The notes beneath the pieces are model-generated. The model was not told where the DNA came from, made no database searches, and worked only from the letters and a program-made list of their open reading frames with translations. Shown here piece by piece: positions 7,033 to 14,306 of a stretch of 15,022 bases of DNA; the first letter of the stretch is position 1, and every line of letters starts with the position of its first letter. The stretch comes from Clostridiales bacterium (GTDB lineage Bacteria > Bacillota > Clostridia > Oscillospirales > CAG-382): positions 1-15,022 of the forward strand of contig DMMZ01000015.1 in the NCBI GenBank assembly GCA_003452915.1, given 5' to 3'. A program made the position numbers and the translations under genes.

Positions 7033-8032
7033 GGAAGCAATTATAGCTCTTTCAAAAAAACAAGATTTATCCTACGAAACGGCGGAAGCTGTTATGCACG
7101 AGATAATGAACGGTGAAGCAACAAACGTTCAGATGAGTGCGTATCTGACAGCACTTTCAATAAAAGGCGAAACCATTGACGAGATTACCGCCTCGGCAGT
7201 CGGCATGAGAAAGCACTGTGTAAAATTACTTCACGATAAGAATGTGCTTGAAATAGTCGGCACAGGCGGCGACGGTTCAAATACCTTCAATATATCAACA
7301 ACATCATCTATTGTTATTTCGTCAGGTGGCGTTCCCGTTGCCAAGCATGGAAACAGAGCGTCTTCCAGTAAATGCGGTGCGGCTGACGTTTTGGAAGCGT
7401 TGGGAGTAAACATTACCATTTCTCCCGAAAAAAGTGCGGAGTTGCTTGAGAAAATCGGAATTTGCTTTTTATTTGCACAAAATTACCATATAGCTATGAA
7501 ATATGTTGCACCGATTCGCCGTGAATTGGGAATACGAACAATCTTCAACATACTTGGACCTCTCGCAAATCCGGCAGGAGCAAAAATCGAGCTTATGGGG
7601 GTATATGATGAAGCGCTGGTTGAACCACTTGCAAGAGTATTGTGTAGTCTGGGCGTAAAACGTGCAATGGTTATTTATGGCATGGATAAACTGGACGAAA
7701 TATCGTTAAGCGCACCGACATCTATTTGCGAAGTAAATAACGGAACATTCAAGTCATATATGATCGAGCCTGAGATGTTTGGAATAAAAAGATGCTCAAA
7801 GGATGACCTAATCGGCGGTACACCAAAGGAGAATGCGGAAATTACAAGAAGCATTTTTAGAGGCGAAAAAGGACCAAAACGTGATGCTGTTGTTTTAAAT
7901 TCCGCTGCGGCTCTGTATATAGCTGATAAATGTTCATCTATTGCCGATGGTGTAATAATAGCACAGGAATTAATTGACAGTGGTAAAGCCGAAAATCAGC
8001 TGAACGCATTTATCACAGAATCAAATAGGTAA
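7025..8032 (+). CDS. trpD: Anthranilate phosphoribosyltransferase
   Basis: This 335-aa enzyme joins anthranilate to PRPP to give phosphoribosyl-anthranilate, the second tryptophan-specific step. The PRPP-binding glycine loop GTGGDGSNTFN is at 79-89, the KHGNR motif at 107-111 is followed by SSSKCGAADVLEALG, and RRELGIRTIFNILGPLANP is the strongly conserved anthranilate/phosphate region. Length is normal. ATG 7025 overlaps the trpG stop by 8 nt and has AGGAG (7011-7015) 9 nt upstream, which indicates translational coupling. It is a free-standing TrpD without a fused TrpG. The next gene follows after 4 nt. Confidence 0.97.
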   Translation: MIKEAIIALSKKQDLSYETAEAVMHEIMNGEATNVQMSAYLTALSIKGETIDEITASAVGMRKHCVKLLHDKNVLEIVGTGGDGSNTFNISTTSSIVISSGGVPVAKHGNRASSSKCGAADVLEALGVNITISPEKSAELLEKIGICFLFAQNYHIAMKYVAPIRRELGIRTIFNILGPLANPAGAKIELMGVYDEALVEPLARVLCSLGVKRAMVIYGMDKLDEISLSAPTSICEVNNGTFKSYMIEPEMFGIKRCSKDDLIGGTPKENAEITRSIFRGEKGPKRDAVVLNSAAALYIADKCSSIADGVIIAQELIDSGKAENQLNAFITESNR

Positions 8033-8036
8033 CCAA

Positions 8037-8822
8037 ATGATACTTGATAAAATAACCGAACAAACAAAAATAAGAATAGCCGAACGAAAAAAGTTCTTTT
8101 CCGAATCAAAAATTATATCAGATGCTTTGGCAATAAAAACAGATTTTAATTTTCCTTTTGAAAAAGCCTTATCAACGAAAGACATTTCTTTCATCTGCGA
8201 GGTTAAAAAAGCTTCTCCGTCAAAGGGAATTATATCCGAGGATTTCCCTTATTTATCGATAGCAAGGGATTATGAACTGGCAGGTGCAGAAGCGATTTCT
8301 GTATTGACCGAGCCGTATTTTTTCAAGGGAAATGAAAAATATCTAAGAGAAATTTCAAAAGATGTAAAAATCCCTGTTTTACGTAAGGATTTTACTATCG
8401 ACAGCTACATGATATATGAAGCAAAATTACTCGGTGCATCTGCTGTTCTTTTGATTTGTGCTATTCTGAACAGCTTGCAGTTAAGAGAATACATTGAAAT
8501 CGCTCACAGCTTGGGTTTATCTGCACTCGTTGAAACACATACGGAAGACGAAGTTGAAAAAGGACTTAAGGCTGGAGCAAGAATAATCGGCGTAAACAAC
8601 CGCAATTTAAAAACCTTTGATGTTGATATTACAACAAGCATAAAACTTCGCAGTTTGGTTCCACATGATATAATATTTATATCCGAAAGCGGGATAAAAA
8701 CTCCACAGGACGTTGATGATTTGAGAAAAAACGGTGTAGATGCTGTTTTGATAGGTGAAACGCTCATGCGTTCTAAAAATAAAAAGGCAATGCTTGATAA
8801 CTTAAGAGGAAATATAATTTGA
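8037..8822 (+). CDS. trpC: Indole-3-glycerol phosphate synthase
   Basis: This 261-aa TIM-barrel enzyme closes the indole ring: it turns carboxyphenylamino-deoxyribulose phosphate into indole-3-glycerol phosphate. Visible active-site segments are CEVKKASPSKG (54-64, with E55 and K57), LTEPYFFKG (90-98), LRKDF (115-119, with the catalytic lysine K117), GVNNRNLKTF and the phosphate-binding ISESGI. Length is typical. The Shine-Dalgarno is weak (ATAGG inside the end of trpD), so translation probably depends on ribosomes finishing trpD 4 nt upstream. It is not fused to trpF, unlike the enterobacterial enzyme. Confidence 0.97.
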   Translation: MILDKITEQTKIRIAERKKFFSESKIISDALAIKTDFNFPFEKALSTKDISFICEVKKASPSKGIISEDFPYLSIARDYELAGAEAISVLTEPYFFKGNEKYLREISKDVKIPVLRKDFTIDSYMIYEAKLLGASAVLLICAILNSLQLREYIEIAHSLGLSALVETHTEDEVEKGLKAGARIIGVNNRNLKTFDVDITTSIKLRSLVPHDIIFISESGIKTPQDVDDLRKNGVDAVLIGETLMRSKNKKAMLDNLRGNII

Positions 8823-9445
8823 AAACCAAAATTAAAATATGTGGTCTTTCACGCTTGTGTGATATTAATGCTGTTAACGAAGTTATACCCGATTTTATTG
8901 GTTTTGTTTTTGCAAAAAGCCGAAGGCAGGTTTCACTAGAACAAGCAACCGCTTTAAAAAAGAAGTTATCATCGGGTATAAAAGCTGTCGGTGTATTTGT
9001 CAATTCTCCTATCGAGGAAATAATGTCAGCAATTAATACAGAAGTCATCGATTTAATTCAACTCCATGGTAACGAAGACGAGAATTATATAAAAGAATTA
9101 AAATTGCATACAAACAAACCAATAATAAAAGCAGTATGCGTAAACACAGAGAGCGATATACTTGATTGGAATGATTCGGCAACAAATTATCTTTTACTTG
9201 ACAACGGGCATGGAGGTACAGGTAAAATGTTTGACTGGAAGTTTGTATCTGCTTGCAAAAAAGACTATTTCCTTGCAGGCGGAATCAACCAGGACAATAT
9301 AGAAGAAGCACTCACCTTACATCCATTTTGTATAGATACAAGCAGTGGTGTTGAAACAGACGGCTTTAAAGACAAACAAAAAATCAAAAGGTTGGTTGAT
9401 TTCACAAGGAGGAGTTCTTCAAATGGTTTTTATATTAAAAAATAA
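8819..9445 (+). CDS. trpF: Phosphoribosylanthranilate isomerase
   Basis: This 208-aa TIM-barrel enzyme carries out the Amadori rearrangement of phosphoribosyl-anthranilate. The catalytic cysteine is C8 in KICGL and the general acid is D128 in LLLDNGHGGTGK. DFIGFVFAKSRRQVS (25-39) and the C-terminal FLAGGIN and DTSSGVE segments are typical. The start is TTG at 8819, overlapping the trpC TGA by 4 nt, with AAGAGGA (8804-8810) 8 nt upstream. The gene's last 23 nt overlap the start of the DAHP synthase gene. Confidence 0.96.
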   Translation: MKTKIKICGLSRLCDINAVNEVIPDFIGFVFAKSRRQVSLEQATALKKKLSSGIKAVGVFVNSPIEEIMSAINTEVIDLIQLHGNEDENYIKELKLHTNKPIIKAVCVNTESDILDWNDSATNYLLLDNGHGGTGKMFDWKFVSACKKDYFLAGGINQDNIEEALTLHPFCIDTSSGVETDGFKDKQKIKRLVDFTRRSSSNGFYIKK

Positions 9446-10436
9446 CATAAATAAAGATAAGGTCAATCAGTTTATATATGATTGGGAACAACAGGGCTTT
9501 TCCACAATTTTAAGTGTCGGAACGGAGCATACGGCCGTTTGCCTTATTGGAAATACAGCGAATATTGATATAGACCATGTTGTACAAACGTGCGATATTG
9601 TCGAATATGGAAAACGGATAACAGAACAATACAAAGCGGTCAATCGTAATGTACACTCCGATAGCACCATTATTCCTGTGGGCGATGCGTTAATTGGAGA
9701 AGGTACTTTTACGGTTATTTCGGGTCCTTGTTCGGTAGAGAGTGAAGAACAGATAATTGAAGTAGCAGAATCGGTCAAGGCAAGCGGAGCAAAAATACTC
9801 AGAGGTGGTGCATTTAAGCCTCGAACCTCGCCTTACGCTTTTCAAGGAATGCAGGCAGACGGTTTGAAATTGCTGAAAATCGCTAGAGAAAAAACAGGGT
9901 TGCCAATAATCTCGGAGATTATGAACCAAACGCAAATTGAACTATTTGAGGATGTCGATATCGTTCAGATTGGTGCAAGAAATATGCAGAACTTTGATTT
10001 GCTCAAGGCTGTCGGACGCATAAAAAAGCCGGTTTTGTTAAAACGAGGTCTTGCTAACACAATCGAAGAGCTGCTTATGAGTGCGGAATATATTATGGCA
10101 GGAGGTAACTCGCAGGTTATCCTTTGCGAGAGAGGTATCCGAACCTTTGAGACAATGACACGTAATACACTTGACCTTTCGGCGGTTGTTTTGTTAAAGC
10201 AGAAATCACATCTGCCTGTTGTTGTTGATCCAAGTCATGCTTCGGGAATCCGCAGCCTTGTTGCTCCGCTAGCAAAAGCTGTTCTAGCCGTTGGTGCGGA
10301 CGGACTTATGGTTGAAACGCATAATAATCCTGCGAAGGCTTTATGTGATGGTGCGCAATCCTTGGATTTATTAGAATTTGATGCATTGATGAAAGATTTG
10401 AAAAAACGTGCTGTGCTTGAAGAAAAAGCAATTTAA
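9423..10436 (+). CDS. aroF: 3-deoxy-7-phosphoheptulonate (DAHP) synthase, type I-beta with N-terminal regulatory domain
   Basis: This 337-aa enzyme condenses phosphoenolpyruvate and erythrose 4-phosphate, the first step of the whole aromatic pathway. Residues 1-70 match the small ferredoxin-like domain that gives tyrosine/phenylalanine feedback control in the Thermotoga-type enzyme; the barrel follows. Motifs are SGPCSVES (100-107), RGGAFKPRTSPYAFQG (127-142), KPVLLKRG, VDPSHASG and METHNNP (the last two carry metal ligands). I chose ATG 9423 because AAGGAGGA (9406-9413) is 9 nt upstream; it overlaps trpF by 23 nt. Its place between trpF and trpB couples carbon entry to tryptophan synthesis. 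The symbol varies between species (aroF, aroA). Confidence 0.95.
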   Translation: MVFILKNNINKDKVNQFIYDWEQQGFSTILSVGTEHTAVCLIGNTANIDIDHVVQTCDIVEYGKRITEQYKAVNRNVHSDSTIIPVGDALIGEGTFTVISGPCSVESEEQIIEVAESVKASGAKILRGGAFKPRTSPYAFQGMQADGLKLLKIAREKTGLPIISEIMNQTQIELFEDVDIVQIGARNMQNFDLLKAVGRIKKPVLLKRGLANTIEELLMSAEYIMAGGNSQVILCERGIRTFETMTRNTLDLSAVVLLKQKSHLPVVVDPSHASGIRSLVAPLAKAVLAVGADGLMVETHNNPAKALCDGAQSLDLLEFDALMKDLKKRAVLEEKAI

Positions 10437-10449
10437 GGAGGGATTTCAT

Positions 10450-11634
10450 ATGAATAATGGCAGATACGGAATATATGGCGGACAGTATGTGGCAGAGACA
10501 CTTATGAGCGAGATACAGAATCTTGAAAAGCAGTACGAGCTTTTTAAGAACGACCCTGATTTCAATAATGAGCTTGATAAATTATTAAAAGAATATGCAG
10601 GCAGACCGTCTTTATTATATTTTGCAGAGAAGATGACAAAAGACCTTGGAGGAGCAAAGATATATCTAAAGAGGGAAGATCTCAACCACACAGGCTCTCA
10701 TAAAATCAACAACGTCCTCGGTCAGGCACTAATGGCAAAAAAGATGGGCAAAACACGAGTTATCGCAGAAACAGGCGCAGGGCAGCACGGCGTTGCCACC
10801 GCAACCGCTGCAGCTTTGCTTGGACTTGAGTGCGAAATATTCATGGGTAAAGAAGATACAGAACGTCAGGTTCTGAATGTTTACCGAATGGAATTGCTCG
10901 GAGCAAAGGTGCATCCTGTAACAAGCGGAACAATGACCTTGAAGGATGCTGTAAACGAAACTCTGCGTGAGTGGACAAACCGTGTGCATGATACGCATTA
11001 TGTTTTTGGTTCTGTAATGGGACCTCATCCTTTTCCGATGATGGTTCGTGATTTTCAAAGCGTAATCAGTAAGGAAGCACGCGAACAAATTTTGGAATAC
11101 GAAGGAAAATTACCAACAGCGGTTGTCGCTTGTGTTGGTGGCGGCAGTAATGCTATAGGTGCTTTTTATAACTTTATCAGCGACAAGGATGTACACTTAA
11201 TAGGCTGTGAAGCGGCAGGAAAGGGTGTTGACACTGATCAACACGCAGCCACAATCGCAAAAGGAGCTCTCGGAGTTTTCCATGGTATGAAATCTTATTT
11301 CTGTCAGGACGATAACGGACAAATCGCACCTGTTTATTCTATTTCCGCAGGGCTTGATTATCCAGGAATTGGGCCAGAACATTCAAATTTGCATGATACA
11401 GGACGTGCACATTATGTTCCAATTACAGATGACGAAGCTGTTTCGGCATTCGAATATCTTGCAAAAACAGAAGGCATCATTTGTGCAATTGAGAGCGCAC
11501 ACGCTGTTGCTCATGTTATGAAAATTGCAGGAAACATGAGCAGTGATGATAGCATTATTATTTGCCTTTCGGGCAGAGGTGACAAGGATGTTGCTTCAAT
11601 AGCAAGATACAGAGGGGTGAACATTCATGAGTAA
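10450..11634 (+). CDS. trpB: Tryptophan synthase beta subunit
   Basis: This 394-aa PLP enzyme joins indole, channelled from TrpA, to serine. The PLP lysine is K85 in HTGSHKINN, the catalytic glutamate is E107 in AETGAGQHG (106-114), and the phosphate loop GGGSNAIG is at 230-237. Near the end come HSNLHD, IESAHA and CLSGRGDKD. Length and motifs fit the TrpB1 type that works with TrpA. ATG 10450 has a strong AAGGAGGG (10435-10442) 7 nt upstream and follows the DAHP synthase stop by 13 nt; the open frame before it is not conserved sequence. It overlaps trpA by 8 nt, so alpha and beta subunits can be made in equal amounts. Confidence 0.98.
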   Translation: MNNGRYGIYGGQYVAETLMSEIQNLEKQYELFKNDPDFNNELDKLLKEYAGRPSLLYFAEKMTKDLGGAKIYLKREDLNHTGSHKINNVLGQALMAKKMGKTRVIAETGAGQHGVATATAAALLGLECEIFMGKEDTERQVLNVYRMELLGAKVHPVTSGTMTLKDAVNETLREWTNRVHDTHYVFGSVMGPHPFPMMVRDFQSVISKEAREQILEYEGKLPTAVVACVGGGSNAIGAFYNFISDKDVHLIGCEAAGKGVDTDQHAATIAKGALGVFHGMKSYFCQDDNGQIAPVYSISAGLDYPGIGPEHSNLHDTGRAHYVPITDDEAVSAFEYLAKTEGIICAIESAHAVAHVMKIAGNMSSDDSIIICLSGRGDKDVASIARYRGVNIHE

Positions 11635-12397
11635 AATAAACAGTGCTTTTAATAATAAAAAATCATTTATTGCTTTTCTGACAGCAGGAGACCCGAGCAA
11701 GGAAAAAACAATCGAATATATTCTTGAGATGGAAAAAGCAGGAGCGGATATTATCGAAATTGGAATACCTTTTTCCGATCCGACAGCAGAAGGACCTGTT
11801 ATCCAAGCGGCAAACATCCGAGCATTAAAAAACGGAATGACAACAGACGGTGTATTTGAGATAGTGGAAGCGGTAAGAAAAACGAGTAATGTTCCACTGG
11901 TTTTCTTATCATACTTAAATCCTGTATTCCATTATGGATATGAGAGATTTTTCAAGCGGTGTGAGGAACTGAGTGTTGACGGAATTATTATTCCCGATCT
12001 GCCATATGAAGAGAAAAAAGAAATTTTACCTATCACCAATAAACACGGCGTCGATGTTATTTCGCTTATCGCACCTACCTCTGACAACAGAATTCAGATG
12101 ATAGCAAAGGAAGCAACAGGTTATATTTATCTTGTTTCTTCGATGGGTGTAACAGGTGTAAGAAACTCCATCAATACGGATTTAACATCAATTGTAAAAA
12201 CTGTCAGAACAGTAACCGATGTACCAGTTGCAGTCGGATTTGGTATTTCCACTCCCGAACAAGCAAAGCAAATGGCTGACCTTTCAGACGGTGTAATTGT
12301 CGGAAGTGCAATAGTGAAAATTATTGAAAAACATGGTGATAATGCCAATAAGATTTTATTTGATTATGTAAATGAAATGAAGAATGCTATTAAATAA
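11627..12397 (+). CDS. trpA: Tryptophan synthase alpha subunit
   Basis: This 256-aa TIM-barrel subunit splits indole-3-glycerol phosphate into indole and glyceraldehyde 3-phosphate and passes the indole to TrpB. The catalytic glutamate is E44 in DIIEIGIPFSDP. The second acid, Asp60 in the Salmonella enzyme, is E55 here (SDPTAEGPVIQ). Other marks are PDLPYEE, GVTGVR, VGFGIS and the phosphate-binding VGSAIV. ATG 11627 overlaps the trpB stop by 8 nt, with GAGGGG (11612-11617) upstream. It is the last gene of the trp cluster and a terminator starts 2 nt after its stop. I recall the Glu variant in Clostridia, so the enzyme is probably active. Confidence 0.97.
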   Translation: MSKINSAFNNKKSFIAFLTAGDPSKEKTIEYILEMEKAGADIIEIGIPFSDPTAEGPVIQAANIRALKNGMTTDGVFEIVEAVRKTSNVPLVFLSYLNPVFHYGYERFFKRCEELSVDGIIIPDLPYEEKKEILPITNKHGVDVISLIAPTSDNRIQMIAKEATGYIYLVSSMGVTGVRNSINTDLTSIVKTVRTVTDVPVAVGFGISTPEQAKQMADLSDGVIVGSAIVKIIEKHGDNANKILFDYVNEMKNAIK

Positions 12398-12398
12398 T

Positions 12399-12438
12399 AA
12401 ACAAAAAGTCTTGATTAACTTCAAGACTTTCTTTGTTT
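12399..12438 (+). terminator. Rho-independent terminator of the trp operon
   Basis: AAGTCTTGA (12406-12414) pairs perfectly with TCAAGACTT (12421-12429) around a 6-nt loop. AAACAAA (12399-12405) and TTTGTTT (12432-12438) extend the stem past a 2-nt bulge. The T-rich 3' arm serves as the U-tract. It lies just after the trpA stop. Confidence 0.85.
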
Positions 12439-12478
12439 AGGAAGAGGGCGTATAAATTGCTTTCGGCAATATAAGGGC

Positions 12479-12505
12479 AAAAAAAGCCCCGCCTATCGGC
12501 AGGAC
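12479..12505 (-). terminator. Rho-independent terminator of rpsU
   Basis: Read on the minus strand, GTCCTGCC and GGCGGGGC form an 8-bp stem (two G-U pairs) with a GATA tetraloop, followed by seven T. It lies 12 nt after the rpsU stop and faces the trp-operon terminator. Confidence 0.88.
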
Positions 12506-12516
12506 TCTTAAAGGTT

Positions 12517-12693
12517 TTATTTGAATTTGCGCTTTCTTGCAGCTTCGGATTTCTTCTTGCGCTTCACACTGGGTTTCTCATAATGCTCCCTCTTGCGCAG
12601 CTCTGCTTGAACTCCGCTTTTCAGGTAGGATCTCTTAAACCTGCGAAGAGCACTGTCGATAGTCTCATTCTCTTTTACTTTTATTTCAGCCAT
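12517..12693 (-). CDS. rpsU: 30S ribosomal protein S21 (bS21)
   Basis: This 58-aa, very basic protein begins MAEIKVKENETIDSALRRFK and ends KSEAARKRKFK. These are hallmarks of bS21, a small-subunit protein near the mRNA exit/anti-Shine-Dalgarno region that helps initiation. Length matches Firmicutes S21. A doubled GGAGGGAGGGA (12701-12711) lies 7 nt before the ATG. It has its own promoter and leader, but is also downstream of rplT on the same strand with no obvious terminator between, so some read-through from the infC operon is likely. Confidence 0.97.
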   Translation of the reverse strand: MAEIKVKENETIDSALRRFKRSYLKSGVQAELRKREHYEKPSVKRKKKSEAARKRKFK

Positions 12694-12709
12694 TTATATA
12701 TCCCTCCCT

Positions 12710-12744
12710 CCGATTGCTTCCGGGGAAAACACGGAACATTGCGG
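12710..12744 (-). promoter_or_regulatory. Stem-loop abutting the rpsU ribosome binding site
   Basis: On the minus strand the leader has an outer CCG/CGG pair (12742-12744 with 12710-12712) and an inner stem TTCCG (12732-12736)/CGGAA (12718-12722) with a 9-nt loop, separated by near-symmetric CAATG/GCAAT segments. It touches the Shine-Dalgarno sequence. It may be a ribosomal-protein leader of the autoregulatory kind, but I know no matching consensus. Confidence 0.4.
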
Positions 12745-12839
12745 TTGTATATCAATTAATAGAAAATAACAGATAAATGTGTAGCATTCTAATGCCGACA
12801 ATTTTACATTATAGATATATACTTGCTAGTATCTGCAAT

Positions 12840-12868
12840 ATTATACCAAAAATAGCGAATTATGTCAA
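12840..12868 (-). promoter_or_regulatory. Sigma-A promoter of rpsU
   Basis: On the minus strand, -35 TTGACA (12863-12868) and -10 TATAAT (12840-12845) are both perfect and are exactly 17 nt apart. Transcription should start near 12833, leaving a leader of about 140 nt before the rpsU ATG. The promoter lies just 27 bp past the rplT stop. Confidence 0.88.
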
Positions 12869-12895
12869 CAGTTTTCTATACAATCATAAATATTT

Positions 12896-13249
12896 TTAAA
12901 GTGCTGCCTTTGCTGTTTCAACAAGTTTTGCAAATGCATCCTTGTCGCTGATAGCAAGTTCGCTAAGCATTTTACGATTAAGCAAAATACCGCTCTTTTT
13001 AAGACCGTACATAAATCTTGAGTAATTTATTCCGCATATTTTTGTCTGAGCAGAAATACGGGTAATCCAAAGAGAACGGAACTCTCTTTTTTTCTGTTTT
13101 CTGCCAACAAATGCGTAATTACCGCTCTTCATTACAGCTTGTTTTGCCATTTTAAAATGCTTACTTTTTGCGCCCCAATATCCTTTAGCGAGCTTTAGCA
13201 TTTTATTTCTTCTTTTTCTTGTGGAAAGTGCACCTTTAACTCTAGCCAT
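12896..13249 (-). CDS. rplT: 50S ribosomal protein L20 (bL20)
   Basis: This 117-aa protein starts MARVKGALSTRKRRNKMLKL and has the long basic N-terminal extension (1-60) that binds 23S rRNA, followed by the globular domain with GINYSRFMYGLKKSGILLNRK. Family length is 117-119. L20 is an early assembly factor of the large subunit and in Firmicutes represses its own operon by binding the infC leader. GGAGG (13258-13262) precedes the ATG. The gap to rpmI is 26 nt. No clear terminator follows. Confidence 0.98.
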   Translation of the reverse strand: MARVKGALSTRKRRNKMLKLAKGYWGAKSKHFKMAKQAVMKSGNYAFVGRKQKKREFRSLWITRISAQTKICGINYSRFMYGLKKSGILLNRKMLSELAISDKDAFAKLVETAKAAL

Positions 13250-13275
13250 TTTATGTTACCTCCAATAATCCTTCT

Positions 13276-13473
13276 TTAATCGTAAGGGAGCAATCGCTTC
13301 AAATCGTTCATGCGTGCCGAGCTTACATAACCGGCTTTTCTGAGAATTCTCTTACGTTTTGTTGCTTTAAGTCCCAACTTGTGACGACGTCCTGAGTGGT
13401 TCATTTTAATTTTATCATTTGCGGTAAAACTAAAGCGTTTCGCAGTAGCTTTATGTGTTTTCATCTTGCCCAT
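13276..13473 (-). CDS. rpmI: 50S ribosomal protein L35 (bL35)
   Basis: This 65-aa basic protein begins MGKMKTHKATAKRFSFTAND and contains the HSGRRHKLGLKATKRKRILR core, typical of L35 (64-66 aa). ATG 13473 is chosen over the ATG at 13464 because the family start is M-x-KMKTH and AAAGGA lies about 9 nt before it. The first 23 nt overlap the end of infC, so the two are probably coupled. It sits in the classic infC-rpmI-rplT order. Confidence 0.97.
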   Translation of the reverse strand: MGKMKTHKATAKRFSFTANDKIKMNHSGRRHKLGLKATKRKRILRKAGYVSSARMNDLKRLLPYD

Positions 13474-14011
13474 TTTTATCGTTTCCTTTCGAAGTTATGT
13501 TTGTTTTCTTCGGTGCCAATATCATTATCATATTTCTTCCGTCCAAAAGAGGAGTCTTTTCAACAACACACAGCTCTCCGCAGCCATCAGCAAAACGTTC
13601 GAGCAACGCAATACCTCTCTCGGTATGTGCCATCTCTCTACCATAAAATTTAACCAAAACTTTAACCTTGTCTCCTTGTGTAAGGAAACGGTGAGCATGT
13701 TTCATTTTTGTTTCAAAATCATGTGTATCGATACGGCATTTGAGCTGAAGTTCCTTAAGCTCAACAATCTGCTGCTTTTTCTTAATCTCTTTTTCGCGTT
13801 TTTCTTTTTCAAAGCGGTACTTACCGTAATCCATAATTTTACAAACCGGCGGTTGTGCCTCCGGTGCGATCTCAACAAGATCAAGAGACTCCTCGTTAGC
13901 AAGTCGTAAAGCTTGCTCGGTCCTTAATACACCAAGCTGTTTGCCATCGGAACCGACGACACGCACCTCATTAGCTTTTATCTCCTCGTTGATAAGCGTT
14001 TTTTTACTGAT
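13451..14011 (-). CDS. infC: Translation initiation factor IF-3
   Basis: This ~186-aa factor binds the 30S subunit, blocks premature 50S joining and checks the start codon and initiator tRNA. The N-domain (about 1-75) includes LINEEIKANEVRV; the family signature KIMDYGKYRFEKEK is at 58-71; a charged linker helix follows, then the C-domain (about 95-170) with FYGREMAHTERG. The C-terminus has an extra polar tail (SKGNDKNGQDENT). The best start is an AUC codon at 14011-14009: GGGGGTG (14025-14019) is 7 nt before it and the protein then reads ISKKTLINEE, as in the family. The ATG at 14053 in the same frame has no ribosome binding site and adds a poorly plausible hydrophobic 14 residues. Non-AUG starts are well known for infC and allow autocontrol by IF-3. 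Confidence 0.95.
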   Translation of the reverse strand: MSKKTLINEEIKANEVRVVGSDGKQLGVLRTEQALRLANEESLDLVEIAPEAQPPVCKIMDYGKYRFEKEKREKEIKKKQQIVELKELQLKCRIDTHDFETKMKHAHRFLTQGDKVKVLVKFYGREMAHTERGIALLERFADGCGELCVVEKTPLLDGRNMIMILAPKKTNITSKGNDKNGQDENT

Positions 14012-14174
14012 AGAAAGACACCCCCATAAAATATAAAACAAAAAACCATGCATAAATAATCTTTTTAAAAAAGAAGATTCCGCACGGCATAATACGCTCT
14101 TAGCGTAAATTCAATGCTATTAACCACACATTTAATCTTAAAGTGGGTGAGAACCTTGTTCTTCTTCTTTGTAC
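14012..14174 (-). promoter_or_regulatory. Probable L20 (infC operon) leader
   Basis: About 163 nt lie between the predicted transcription start and infC. Features on the minus strand are a GGTTCTCACCC segment (14155-14145), a perfect hairpin TACGCT-AAG-AGCGTA (14107-14093) and an AT-rich hairpin around TCTTCTTTTTT. Firmicutes infC-rpmI-rplT operons commonly carry an L20-binding leader that attenuates transcription, and position and size fit. I cannot verify the consensus by eye, and a clear GC-rich attenuator terminator is not seen. Confidence 0.6.
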
Positions 14175-14180
14175 TTGAAT

Positions 14181-14209
14181 ATAATAGCAGATAAAATCAG
14201 CTTTGTCAA
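14181..14209 (-). promoter_or_regulatory. Sigma-A promoter of infC-rpmI-rplT
   Basis: On the minus strand, -35 TTGACA (14204-14209) and -10 TATTAT (14181-14186) are 17 nt apart. Transcription should start near 14174. Confidence 0.85.
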
Positions 14210-14254
14210 TACTTTTTTGCAATAATTATATTAAGGCGTAATATTCATCGCTTT

Positions 14255-14282
14255 TTGACGAAAAAGTGCATATACTTAAATT
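14255..14282 (+). promoter_or_regulatory. Possible promoter for the amidase gene
   Basis: TTGACG (14255-14260) and TAAATT (14277-14282, four of six consensus bases) are 16 nt apart and lie between the infC promoter and the leader element, pointing away from infC. Weak; assigned by match and position only. Confidence 0.3.
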
Positions 14283-14306
14283 AGGCAACAAGGTATATAA
14301 AAAGGA

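Noticed and set aside
12439..12478. Small gene or RNA between the two facing terminators
   Set aside because: The 40-nt stretch has no open frame and only a weak ATTGC/GCAAT hairpin.
13466..13909. 147-codon plus-strand frame opposite infC
   Set aside because: It is antisense to conserved IF-3; the translation is a Phe/Leu-rich shadow and has no ribosome binding site.
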